Below the pieces are notes generated by a model. It was not told the DNA's origin, searched no databases, and saw nothing but the letters and a program-made list of their open reading frames with translations. Below are positions 53,310 to 61,279 of a stretch of DNA of 64,000 nt, in pieces. Each line of letters starts with the position of its first letter. Position 1 is the stretch's first letter. Both the position numbers and the translations under genes were made by a program. This DNA comes from VXNE01 sp965206615 (GTDB lineage: Bacteria; Pseudomonadota; Gammaproteobacteria; Pseudomonadales; Azotimanducaceae), in the NCBI GenBank assembly GCA_965206615.1, contig OZ242219.1:558001-622000 (forward strand). Direction: 5' to 3'.

Positions 53310-53951
53310 GTGTGGCGCTTCGTCGCCACCGGCGACTTCGACGGCAACGGGTACGACGACGTGCTCGTGCGCCGCTACGACACCCTCGAGTCCGCCTACC
53401 ACGCGGTCACGGAGGATGGCGTGGAGTTTCGGCCGATCCGCCTCACGGTCAATCCCCTGTACGACGTGCTCGGCGCCGGCGATCTCGACGGCGACGGCGC
53501 CGACGAGGTCCTGATCCGGCGCAACGACACCTTCGGCGCGTGGCTCTACTACGACGTCGACGGCACCCGCGTCACCCTGCGGCGCAACTTCGGCCCCACG
53601 CAGAACCTCGAGTTCGAGTTCGCGGCGCTCGGCGACCTCGACGGCACGGACGACATTCTGGCGCGCCACCGTACCCGGGGGCACTGGATCGCCTACCGCA
53701 TGAACGGCACCGAGCGCGCCGCGCTACGGCGACCGCGTATCACGCAGAACCTCCAGTTTCGGCTGCAGGCGTTTGCCGATGTCACTGGCGACGGCAAGGC
53801 CGATCCGCTGTTGCGCAACGTCGACACCGGCGAGTGGATCTACTATGTCACGGGTAATCGTGTCGGCGCCGGGCATCCCATCAGCATGCGCCTGCACCGC
53901 GGCCTCGGCATGCCCCGCGAGGGCGCATGGGAGTCAGGTCGCCGGGCTTGA
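53310..53951 (+). CDS. FG-GAP/VCBS-repeat protein fragment
   Basis: The 213-residue product from GTG 53310 carries repeats VATGDFDGNGYDDVLVRR, GAGDLDGDGADEVLIRRND, LGDLDGTDDILARH and DVTGDGKADPLLRN, the FG-GAP/VCBS beta-propeller pattern with calcium-binding DxDGxG loops. The same frame is open back to at least 53163 and reads DAWRYYTLLDDVPAEHELAL, which looks like part of the same protein, but no good start or signal peptide is present. It is therefore probably a 5'-truncated gene. It lies just downstream of the cytochrome gene. Confidence 0.6.
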   Translation: MWRFVATGDFDGNGYDDVLVRRYDTLESAYHAVTEDGVEFRPIRLTVNPLYDVLGAGDLDGDGADEVLIRRNDTFGAWLYYDVDGTRVTLRRNFGPTQNLEFEFAALGDLDGTDDILARHRTRGHWIAYRMNGTERAALRRPRITQNLQFRLQAFADVTGDGKADPLLRNVDTGEWIYYVTGNRVGAGHPISMRLHRGLGMPREGAWESGRRA

Positions 53952-54015
53952 GCCGCGCATCTCGCATGCGCGCGGCAGGGCACTCAAGCCCCACCTGACA
54001 CTTGGTCCCGGCACA

Positions 54016-54087
54016 CACTTCGTACGTGCGCGTGGAGCGCACCTGATACTTGTGTATGGAGCGCACCTTGTACTTGAACTGGGGGCG
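54016..54087. repeat. Three imperfect 24-bp tandem repeats upstream of fic
   Basis: Units begin at 54016, 54040 and 54064 with CAC(C/T)T and share TGGAGCGCACCT and TACTTG; a more diverged unit starts at 53993. They overlap the -35 of the fic promoter and could be operator sites. Confidence 0.6.
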
Positions 54088-54096
54088 TGCTAGCTT
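54068..54096 (+). promoter_or_regulatory. Candidate fic promoter
   Basis: TTGTAC (54068-54073) and TAGCTT (54091-54096) are separated by exactly 17 bases. The Shine-Dalgarno GGAGGTGA at 54103-54110 precedes the fic ATG at 54116, so the leader would be very short. Confidence 0.4.
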
Positions 54097-54115
54097 GGGT
54101 CTGGAGGTGAAGCTG

Positions 54116-55744
54116 ATGGTCAAGCCGCACGAAAAGCTGGCCCGCTCACTGAGTGTCCTGCTTGAGCGCCAAGGCGAAGGGCGGCACATCTTCCGTAGCG
54201 CCGAATTCCCCCGCGAGGACCGCGAGCGCCTCCTGCGCAGCGGCTATCTGCTGCCGGTCATTCGTGGGTGGTTGATGCTGTCCAGTCCCGGCTCCGTGGG
54301 GCACGACACGACTCCCTGGTACGCGTCGTTCCGGGAGTTCTGCACACGGTATTCCACACACCGTTTCGGTGAGCATTGGCACTTGTCACCGGCACTCTCG
54401 CTGTTGCAGCACGCGGAAAATGCGACCGTGCCGCAGCAGGTCATCGTGCACTCTACCGGCGGGGGGAACAACCTGATTGCGTTGCCGTTCGGGACATCCC
54501 TGTTCGACCTCAAGGTCGAACGCATGCCACCTCGGGAAGACATCTGCGAACGAGAGGGGGTGCGCCTTTACACGACCGAGGCTGCCCTCTTGCGCGTCCC
54601 GGAATCCTTCTACCGGGACCATCCCCTGGACGCGCGCACGGTGCTCGCCGGCGTCGCGGACGTGGGTGGGGTGGCTGGCAGGCTGCTTTCCGGGGGCCAC
54701 TCCAAGGTGGCAGGCAGGCTGGCAGGGGCCTTTCGCCATGTCGGCCGGCAGGACATCGCCGATGGAGTGCGGCATGCGATGTTGGCCACCGGGCACAGGT
54801 ACCGGGAGACCAATCCGTTTCTCGCCGGGCCAACGGAGACGTGGAGCGCCACCACCCGGCAGCGCTCCACGTCTCCGTTGACATTTCGCCTGCAGGCGCT
54901 GTGGGAGCTTGCCCGGGAGCCGATCCTGACGGCCCTGCCACGCGCACCGGGTCTGCCAGCCGATGACAGTGGGCGGGTGCGCTACCTCGAGGACACCGAC
55001 AGCGCTTATGGCGAGGATGCCTACCATTCGTTGTCGATCGAGGGATACCGAGTCACGCCCGAACTGATCGAACGTGTGCAGGGGGGTGCGTGGGCTCCGG
55101 AAGGCGACGCCGAGGATCGGCAACAGCGCGATGCGCTTGCAGCGCGGGGCTACTGGCAGGCGTACCAGGCGGTACGCCGTGCCGTGGGAGAGATCCTGCA
55201 CGGTGTGGACGCAGCTGGGCTGTTTCGGAGGGCACACCGCAATTGGTACTTCCAGCTGTTCGAGCCGTTTGTGGCGGCGGGGGTCTATCCGGCTGCAGTG
55301 CTGGCGAACTACCGGAATCACCCGGTCTATCTGCACGGTTCCCGGTACGTGCCCCCGCGTGCCGACGTGGTGGCGGAAGGCATGGAGGCGCTCACGGGCT
55401 TGTTGGAGCAGGAGGAGACCCCTGGCGTGCGCGCTGTGGCGGGGCACTGGCTGTGCGGCTATGTGCACCCCTATCCCGACGGCAACGGCCGCCTCGCGCG
55501 CTTCCTGATGAACGCCATGTTGGCATCCGGCGGCTATCCGTGGACGACCATTCGGGTGGAGGACCGCAAGGCCTACATGAGCGCTCTCGAGACCGCGAGC
55601 GTGCGAGGCGACATCACACCTTTCGCGGAGTTGATCGCGGGATACCTGGAGAGTGGCCAGCGCCCCGGCGGCGCCGAGCCGGGCCGCGCCATCGAAGCAC
55701 CTCCCCGCAGGCACGGCGCCGCCGAGCCCCCGAAGCCCGCCTGA
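54116..55744 (+). CDS. Fic-domain protein with AbiEi-like N-terminal domain
   Basis: Fic proteins transfer AMP or related groups to target hydroxyls. The 542-residue product has the active-site motif HPYPDGNGRLAR with His451, and an inhibitory motif S-L-S-I-E-G (Ser305, Glu309) upstream of it, as in class II Fic proteins. Residues 1-230 resemble an AbiEi-like winged-helix and effector region (SGYLLPVIRGWLMLSSPG), which may let it bind its own operator repeats. ATG 54116 has a strong ribosome-binding site. A perfect 18-bp inverted repeat lies inside the coding region. Confidence 0.85.
   Translation: MVKPHEKLARSLSVLLERQGEGRHIFRSAEFPREDRERLLRSGYLLPVIRGWLMLSSPGSVGHDTTPWYASFREFCTRYSTHRFGEHWHLSPALSLLQHAENATVPQQVIVHSTGGGNNLIALPFGTSLFDLKVERMPPREDICEREGVRLYTTEAALLRVPESFYRDHPLDARTVLAGVADVGGVAGRLLSGGHSKVAGRLAGAFRHVGRQDIADGVRHAMLATGHRYRETNPFLAGPTETWSATTRQRSTSPLTFRLQALWELAREPILTALPRAPGLPADDSGRVRYLEDTDSAYGEDAYHSLSIEGYRVTPELIERVQGGAWAPEGDAEDRQQRDALAARGYWQAYQAVRRAVGEILHGVDAAGLFRRAHRNWYFQLFEPFVAAGVYPAAVLANYRNHPVYLHGSRYVPPRADVVAEGMEALTGLLEQEETPGVRAVAGHWLCGYVHPYPDGNGRLARFLMNAMLASGGYPWTTIRVEDRKAYMSALETASVRGDITPFAELIAGYLESGQRPGGAEPGRAIEAPPRRHGAAEPPKPA
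54831..54880. repeat. Perfect 18-bp inverted repeat inside fic
   Basis: CAACGGAGACGTGGAGCG at 54831-54848 and its exact reverse complement at 54863-54880 are separated by 14 bases. It encodes residues about 239-255 in the linker between the N-terminal and Fic domains. Confidence 0.95.
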
Positions 55745-55829
55745 GTCAATGCGGCACGCCGCGCCGCCCTGTCGATGCGGATCCGGTACGCCGAGTTCGA
55801 GGAGGATCGAGATCCGTCCGGGGGAAGTG

Positions 55830-56822
55830 CTACGCCCGCCAACTGCCGGCGTGGAGTATTTCCTTGAGGTCGTCGCGGTCGATGGGTCGATAGGGCACGT
55901 GCGCCTGCAGGGCGCTGCCGTAGTCCGCGCGCGGTACGTTGTAGAAGACGCCGAGCGGCTTGGGCAGATCGGGGTCCGTGACACCGGCCAGGGCGTGCGC
56001 GAGTGCGGGGTTCGTCTCGTCGTGCACTGTTGCCGCGGCCACGTCGGCGGTGACGCGGAACGTGCCGCGCTCGGGCTCGAAGACCAGCCCCTTGTCGTTG
56101 GCCGCACCGAACACCATCGGCTCGCGGTGACGCACGATGACGGTGGCTTCGGCGCGGGTGGACTTCCGCGCGAGGTCCCCGAAGGCATTGTCGTTGTAGA
56201 CGATGCAGTTCTGCAGAATCTCGACAAAGGCGGCGCCGCGATACGCCTGCGCCTGCAGCAGTACCTCGGGCAGGTGGTCCTGCAGGGTGTCCGCCGTGCG
56301 GGACACGAATCCGCCGCCGGCGGCGAGCGCCAGCGCCGTCGCGTTGACCGGTGTGTCGAACGTGCCCCCGGGCGTCGAAGGCGAGCGCGTGCCCGGCAGC
56401 GACGTCGGCGAGCACTGTCCCTTCGTGAGTCCGTAGATCGCGTTGTTGAACAGCAGCAGGTTGAGGTCCACGTTGCGGCGCAGGACGTGCATCAGGTGGT
56501 TGCCGCCGATGGCCAGGAAGTCGCCGTCGCCGCCGACCACCCAGACGTCGAGTTCGGGATTGGCGAGCTTGATGCCGGTCGCGAGGGCCGGCGCGCGTCC
56601 GTGGATGGAGTGAAAGCCGTACGACTCGACGTAGTACGGGAAACGCGCGGCGCAGCCGATGCCGGAGACGAACACCACTTCGTCCGGGTGTTTGCCGACC
56701 TGGACCAGCGTCTTGCGCACGGACTTCAGGATGGCGTAGTCCCCGCAGCCCGGGCACCAGCGGACCTCCTGGTCGGTCTCGAAGTCCTTGGGTGTCAGCT
56801 TGATCAGCGGCTCCCTGTTCAT
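55830..56822 (-). CDS. korB: 2-oxoacid:ferredoxin oxidoreductase beta subunit
   Basis: The 330-residue product binds thiamine pyrophosphate and an iron-sulfur cluster. It has CPGCGDYAI (Cys23, Cys26), SGIGCAARFPYYVESYGFHSIHGRAPALATG and the TPP motif GGDGDFLAIGGNHLMH (about 92-107), then NNAIYGLTKGQ. This pattern fits the 2-oxoglutarate:ferredoxin oxidoreductase (KorB) group, though other 2-oxoacids are possible. The ATG at 56822 overlaps the korA stop (ATGA). Confidence 0.9.
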   Translation of the reverse strand: MNREPLIKLTPKDFETDQEVRWCPGCGDYAILKSVRKTLVQVGKHPDEVVFVSGIGCAARFPYYVESYGFHSIHGRAPALATGIKLANPELDVWVVGGDGDFLAIGGNHLMHVLRRNVDLNLLLFNNAIYGLTKGQCSPTSLPGTRSPSTPGGTFDTPVNATALALAAGGGFVSRTADTLQDHLPEVLLQAQAYRGAAFVEILQNCIVYNDNAFGDLARKSTRAEATVIVRHREPMVFGAANDKGLVFEPERGTFRVTADVAAATVHDETNPALAHALAGVTDPDLPKPLGVFYNVPRADYGSALQAHVPYRPIDRDDLKEILHAGSWRA

Positions 56823-58741
56823 GGCGTGCCTCCGGAACCGCCGCGCAGCGGTCGCAGCGTGGGTCCGAAGCCGGCCGCGTGCGTCTCGAGGCAGTCGCGC
56901 AGGGCGGCCTCGAGCACGGACACCTTGAACGGCAGGCCGTTCACCTGGGTGATGCTCTGCGCGTCGACGAGAAACTCGCTGCGAATGAGCCGTACGAGCT
57001 GGCCCTTGTTGAGTTCGGCCACGGCGACCTGGCGAAAGCGCGCGAGGATGGCCCCGAGATTGGGGGGTAGCGGCGACAGCTGGCGCAGGTGCAGATGTCC
57101 GACCGCGAGGTCCTCTCGGGTCAGGCGGCTGACAGCTTCCTCGATCGCCCCGTAGGTGCTGCCCCAGCCGATGACCAGCAGGTCGCCCCCGGTCGCGCCG
57201 CCATCGATCTCGTGGTCGAGTCCGTCCCAGGCCACCCGGGAGATCTTCTCCGCCCGCAGGTCCGTCATCTTCTGGTGATTGTCCGGGTCGTAGGAGATGT
57301 CCCCGTGTCCGCTCGCGCGCTCGATGCCGCCGATGCGGTGTGCAAGCCCCGGCGTGCCGGGTTTCGCCCACGGTCGCGCCAGGGTCTCCGGGTCGCGCAT
57401 GAAAGGCTCGAAGCCCGCGGGGTCGGTGTGGAACGTCGGCGCGATGTTCGGCAGTGCGTCGACATCCGGCAGTTCCCAGGGTTCGGCGGCGTTGGCGATG
57501 TAGGCATCGGAGAGCACGATCACCGGTGTCATGTGGGTTGTGGCGATCCGTGCCGCCTCGATGACGACTTCGAAGCACTCGGACGGGGTGGCCGGCGCCA
57601 GCACGGGCAGCGGCGCTTCGCCATGCCGTCCGTACAACGCGAGATTGAGGTCCGCCTGTTCCGGCTTCGTCGGCATGCCCGTGGACGGCCCGGCACGCTG
57701 CACATCGATGGCCAGCAACGGCAGCTCTGCCGCTACCGCGAGTCCGAGCGCCTCGGACTTGAGGGCGAGACCCGGTCCGGAACTCGTCGTGACACCCAGG
57801 CCGCCGGCGTACGAGGCGCCGATAGCGGCCGTGGCGGCGGCAATCTCGTCTTCGGCCTGGAAGGTCACGATGCCGCGGCCCTTGAGGGACGCGAGGAAGT
57901 GCAGCAGCGCGGACGCCGGGGTGATCGGGTAGGAGCAGTAGGTGACCTTCAGCCCCGACAGCGCGGCAACCGCGGCGAGGCCGAGGCCCATGGCATCGGT
58001 GCCGGTGATCGTGCGGAACAGACCGTGGTGCAGTGCCCCACGCGATCCCAGCGCCGCCTCGCCGGCATCGAGTTCCATGGTCTCGCCGTAGGCGTGGCCG
58101 GCATTGAGCGCGGCGACATTGGAGGCGACGACATCCGGCTGCTCGGCGAACTTCTCGCGCAGCCAGTTGATGGTGGGCTGTCGCGAGCCGCCGAACAGCC
58201 AGAAACAGAGACCGAGGGCCCAGAGGTTCTTCGCGCGTCCGGCCTGCTTGTTGCCGACGCCCGTCGAGGCCACCGCCTCGGCCGAGAGACGGGCCATGTC
58301 GATTCTCATGACGCGGTAACCGGCGAGGGAGCCGTCGTCCAGGGGGTTCTCCGCATAGCCGGCGCGTTTCAGGTTGCGGTCGGAGAATGCGCCCTCGCCG
58401 ACCACGATCAGACCGCCGGGCTTCAGCGTGTGCAGGTCGGTCTTGAGTGCGGCCGGGTTGAAGGCGAACAGGACGTCGACTTCGTCGCCCGGGGTCAGCA
58501 CCCCGTCGGCTCCGAACTGGATCTGGAAGGCGGACACGCCGAACGTGGAGCCGGCGGGTGCGCGGATTTCGGCGGGGAAGTCCGGCAGGGTCAGCAGGTC
58601 GTGGTGCTCGAGCGCGACCGCCTTGGCAAACTCGCTGCCGAGCAGTTGGATTCCGTCTCCCGAGTCGCCGGCGAAACGCACCACGGTGCGTGGGCCGGGG
58701 TCGGCCCTGCCGGTCATCGACCGCAGCCTGTGGTCAGTCAT
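56819..58741 (-). CDS. korA: 2-oxoacid:ferredoxin oxidoreductase alpha subunit (gamma-alpha fusion)
   Basis: The 640-residue product has an N-terminal gamma-type domain (VVRFAGDSGDGIQLLGSEFAKAV, about 20-190) fused to the alpha pyrimidine-binding domain with YCSYPITPASALLHFLA and FQAEDEIAAATAAIGASYAGG. The C-terminal part (LLVIGWGSTYGAIEEAV) is the usual domain III. It is upstream of and coupled to korB, forming a complete two-subunit enzyme that converts 2-oxoacid plus CoA to acyl-CoA with reduced ferredoxin. No ferredoxin gene is adjacent. Confidence 0.92.
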   Translation of the reverse strand: MTDHRLRSMTGRADPGPRTVVRFAGDSGDGIQLLGSEFAKAVALEHHDLLTLPDFPAEIRAPAGSTFGVSAFQIQFGADGVLTPGDEVDVLFAFNPAALKTDLHTLKPGGLIVVGEGAFSDRNLKRAGYAENPLDDGSLAGYRVMRIDMARLSAEAVASTGVGNKQAGRAKNLWALGLCFWLFGGSRQPTINWLREKFAEQPDVVASNVAALNAGHAYGETMELDAGEAALGSRGALHHGLFRTITGTDAMGLGLAAVAALSGLKVTYCSYPITPASALLHFLASLKGRGIVTFQAEDEIAAATAAIGASYAGGLGVTTSSGPGLALKSEALGLAVAAELPLLAIDVQRAGPSTGMPTKPEQADLNLALYGRHGEAPLPVLAPATPSECFEVVIEAARIATTHMTPVIVLSDAYIANAAEPWELPDVDALPNIAPTFHTDPAGFEPFMRDPETLARPWAKPGTPGLAHRIGGIERASGHGDISYDPDNHQKMTDLRAEKISRVAWDGLDHEIDGGATGGDLLVIGWGSTYGAIEEAVSRLTREDLAVGHLHLRQLSPLPPNLGAILARFRQVAVAELNKGQLVRLIRSEFLVDAQSITQVNGLPFKVSVLEAALRDCLETHAAGFGPTLRPLRGGSGGTP

Positions 58742-58915
58742 GAGCAGGATTCTGCTGGTAGCCGTTCACGGAAGTATCGGCGGCTTGGTGTGTGGCACGT
58801 CGGCACCGTCGTGGCCAGACGCGGGGCGCGTAACCTACCAAAACGGCAGAAGAATCTCCAAGCAACATAGCGCAGAAGCATATAACCGGGCGCTGCCGGG
58901 CGCGCGGCAGTGGCA

Positions 58916-59230
58916 TCAGCCGAGGCGTCGCTCCAGGCGCGCCATCCAGGCGTGGATGTGATGGCGCGTCCAGGGAATGTCCAGGGCGATGAACGCGACC
59001 CCGAGCGGCAGCATCCAGAAGCCGACGATGGGCAGGAACCCGAACACGCCGCCGACCATCAGCAGAATCCCGACCAGGCTGCGCACCACCGGAGGGACGT
59101 GGCGCTCTCCCCAACGCAACGTGCGCAGCGTCGTCGAGGCGATGCTGCGCCGCAACGTGCCCCGCGCCAGCCGTTGGTCCGAAGCCGCGCCACCTTCGGT
59201 CCGGGCAGGCCCGTTGCGCCGTTGTGCCAC
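58916..59230 (-). CDS. Small membrane protein, PGPGW-like
   Basis: The 104-residue product has a basic N-terminus (about 1-45) and two membrane helices around VVRSLVGILLMVGGVFGFLP and IVGFWMLPLGVAFIALDIPW, resembling the putative transmembrane PGPGW family. It lies 12 bases downstream of the MBL-fold gene on the same strand, so the two are probably cotranscribed. Function unknown. Confidence 0.65.
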   Translation of the reverse strand: MAQRRNGPARTEGGAASDQRLARGTLRRSIASTTLRTLRWGERHVPPVVRSLVGILLMVGGVFGFLPIVGFWMLPLGVAFIALDIPWTRHHIHAWMARLERRLG

Positions 59231-59242
59231 GGAACGGCTCCG

Positions 59243-60358
59243 TCAGACCATCATCGGTGAGTCGTCGGGCGCGTCGTGCTGATCGGGATGCGCGCGCCGC
59301 GCGAGGTCCGGGTCGACCGACAGGAAGCGATAGCGTCCGTCCTCGTGCAACGTCCGCTCGAGGCGGTTGCGGTGCATGAGCAGGTGACAGTGGGCGATGG
59401 CCTCGCCGAGGGCCATCATGGTCTGGCGAGGATCGAGACGGCGCGCGAACAGCACGGGCAGCAGGTCCTTCGCTACCTGGGGCTCGACGCAGTACTCCTC
59501 GATGGCGAGCAGACGATCCTCGTGGTGACCGATCAGCTGTCGCAGGCGCTCCCGGACCCCGTAGAAGGGCAGGTTGTGCGCCGGCAGGACGAACGTGTCC
59601 GGCGGCGTGTCGAGGAACTTGTCGTGGGACTCCATCCAGACGTTGAGCGGGTTCGCCTCGGGCTCCGTCGGATGCACGCTCACGTTGGACGTGATACGGG
59701 GCAGGATCTGGTCGCCGGAGATCATGATGCCGAGGCTCTTGCAGTGCAGGCACGCGTGTTCCGGGGAGTGTCCGGAACCCACGACGATCTGCCAGTCATG
59801 GGCGCCGATGGTCAGCACGTCGCCATCCTCGAGGCGGTGATAGCCCATCGGCATCTCGGGCATGGACATGCCCCCGCCAGATCGCTTCGTCCACATGGCG
59901 GCGAGTTGCTCGAGGTAGTCCCGCGGCATGCCGTAGCGCTCGTAGAACTGCGCGCCCTGCCAACTCGAACTCGAACCGCCGCCGAAGCCGCCGCCGCTCG
60001 AGAAGGCGCGCGCCTGGTAGTACTCCGCGCGGGTCATGTAGAGGGGGCATTGGAACGCTTCCGTGATCATGCCGGCCTGGCCGATGTGGTCGGGGTGCAT
60101 GTGCGTGCAGATCACGCCCTTCACCGGCCGCCCGCCGAGCTCGTCGGCAAAGATGGTGTGCCACAGCTCCGCGGTGTCCGGCGTCCCGAGGCCCGTATCC
60201 ACCACGTACCAGCCGTCCCGGTCTTCGAGCAGGTACAGGTTGATGTGGTTCAGGGAGCCGCCCATCGGCATGGTCAGCCAGCGTACGCCGTCGGTGATTT
60301 CGACGGTGGTTCCAGGGGCGGGATGCTTGTCGTACGGGTAGGTCAGGTCACGCTTCAT
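59243..60358 (-). CDS. Metallo-beta-lactamase-fold hydrolase
   Basis: The 371-residue product has the zinc motif THMHPDHIG (about 84-92), a glycine-rich loop (SSGGGFGGGSSSS near 121), a second histidine in GSGHSPEHACLH, an aspartate in ISGDQILPR and a late histidine in VLPAHNLPF, the full MBL ligand set. The C-terminal extension (about 250-371) is helical, like a winged-helix tail in hydrolases of this family. The ATG at 60358 is preferred over the GTG at 60376, because a TATAAT box lies directly upstream and the shorter form begins MKRDLTYPY. The substrate is unknown. Confidence 0.85.
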   Translation of the reverse strand: MKRDLTYPYDKHPAPGTTVEITDGVRWLTMPMGGSLNHINLYLLEDRDGWYVVDTGLGTPDTAELWHTIFADELGGRPVKGVICTHMHPDHIGQAGMITEAFQCPLYMTRAEYYQARAFSSGGGFGGGSSSSWQGAQFYERYGMPRDYLEQLAAMWTKRSGGGMSMPEMPMGYHRLEDGDVLTIGAHDWQIVVGSGHSPEHACLHCKSLGIMISGDQILPRITSNVSVHPTEPEANPLNVWMESHDKFLDTPPDTFVLPAHNLPFYGVRERLRQLIGHHEDRLLAIEEYCVEPQVAKDLLPVLFARRLDPRQTMMALGEAIAHCHLLMHRNRLERTLHEDGRYRFLSVDPDLARRAHPDQHDAPDDSPMMV

Positions 60359-60365
60359 TGGGAGG

Positions 60366-60371
60366 ATTATA
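60366..60371 (-). promoter_or_regulatory. Candidate -10 box of the MBL-fold gene
   Basis: A perfect TATAAT on the minus strand ends seven bases upstream of the ATG, so the message could be leaderless. A clear -35 is not visible. Confidence 0.35.
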
Positions 60372-60518
60372 GCCACAGAGTCGCGGCGCCCTCGCCTGTT
60401 CGGGATGCGACCGCATGGCTCGGTGTGGCGGGCCGGGGCACAAGGGGCGACTCGGTCGCTCCCGGCAGCGTCGGGAATGGGACAGGGGCGACGGCTTTGG
60501 TGGCGCTGTCCCGCTCCG

Positions 60519-60914
60519 TCAGGTCAGCCAGTTCTCCATCCGGAGTTCGGGCACACGGCTGAATTCCGTCTGGTTGTTGGTGACGAGCGTCGCTCCCAGG
60601 CTACGGGCGTGGCCGGCGATGAGCAGGTCGTTGGCGCCGATGGGCCGTCCTCGCCGGGAGAGTTCGTGGCGAATCTCTCCATAGTGGAGGCCGGCGGCGG
60701 CGTCGAACGAGCGGATGTCGAGGTCGACGCAGAACGCTGCGAGTTCCCGGGCGTTCTCCGGGACGTGGCGCGAGTGGGAGACGCCGAAACAGAGTTCGGC
60801 GTAAGTGATCGAGGAGATGCAGAGCTGGGCAGCATGTCTTTCGAGGCGCTCGCGCAACGCGTTGTCGCGCCGGTTGATGAGGTAGATGCACATGTCGGTA
60901 TCGAGCATGAACAT
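60519..60914 (-). CDS. vapC: VapC-type PIN toxin
   Basis: VapC toxins are PIN-fold ribonucleases that cleave tRNA or rRNA. The 131-residue product has the acidic residues in MFMLDTD (Asp5), TYAELCFG (Glu40) and GANDLLIAGHARSLG (Asp96), and ends LVTNNQTEFSRVPELRMENW, as in MvpA/VapC of enterobacteria. Its ATG overlaps the vapB stop by one base, as usual in this operon type. Confidence 0.92.
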   Translation of the reverse strand: MFMLDTDMCIYLINRRDNALRERLERHAAQLCISSITYAELCFGVSHSRHVPENARELAAFCVDLDIRSFDAAAGLHYGEIRHELSRRGRPIGANDLLIAGHARSLGATLVTNNQTEFSRVPELRMENWLT

Positions 60915-61156
60915 CAGCTCAGATGGTCACGTTCGTCCAGTGAGGGCTGGTGCCGTTCAGGCAGGAGTCCCCGGGATTTGGAGTCGAACCAGCTGCCCCA
61001 GTTCTTGCCCCGGGGCCGCAATGTCAACTGGTCACCTTCCTTGATGACCTCGACCTCGGACGTCTCGAACCGGCACGCCGCCGGCAGGCGCACGGCCTGG
61101 CTGCGTCCGCTCCAGAACACCTTGGCGACGCCGCGATAGTCGGGGGACCTGGCCAT
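60914..61156 (-). CDS. vapB: VapB-type antitoxin, AbrB fold
   Basis: The 80-residue product has an AbrB-like swapped-hairpin DNA-binding domain (AKVFWSGRSQAVRLPAACRFE, then VEVIKEGDQLTLRPRG) and a C-terminal toxin-binding tail. VapB neutralises VapC and represses its own operon. ATG 61156 is preferred; an in-frame upstream start would add 17 unrelated residues. An AT-rich palindrome lies 50 bases upstream. Confidence 0.9.
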   Translation of the reverse strand: MARSPDYRGVAKVFWSGRSQAVRLPAACRFETSEVEVIKEGDQLTLRPRGKNWGSWFDSKSRGLLPERHQPSLDERDHLS

Positions 61157-61185
61157 GCTGTGATCCTCGGTTTCGGACCCGCCCA

Positions 61186-61223
61186 AAGGTATCGGGCCCA
61201 ACGCCATATATCAAGAGATATAT
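61186..61223 (-). promoter_or_regulatory. vapBC promoter with operator palindrome
   Basis: On the minus strand TTGATA (61214-61209) and TACCTT (61191-61186) are separated by 17 bases. The -35 overlaps the inverted repeat ATATATC-AAGA-GATATAT (61206-61223), a likely VapB operator. Confidence 0.5.
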
Positions 61224-61279
61224 CAGAGGGGCAACGTTCGTGGATGGTTCGGGGAGAGGTTGCTTGCGTGCCCGGCCCG

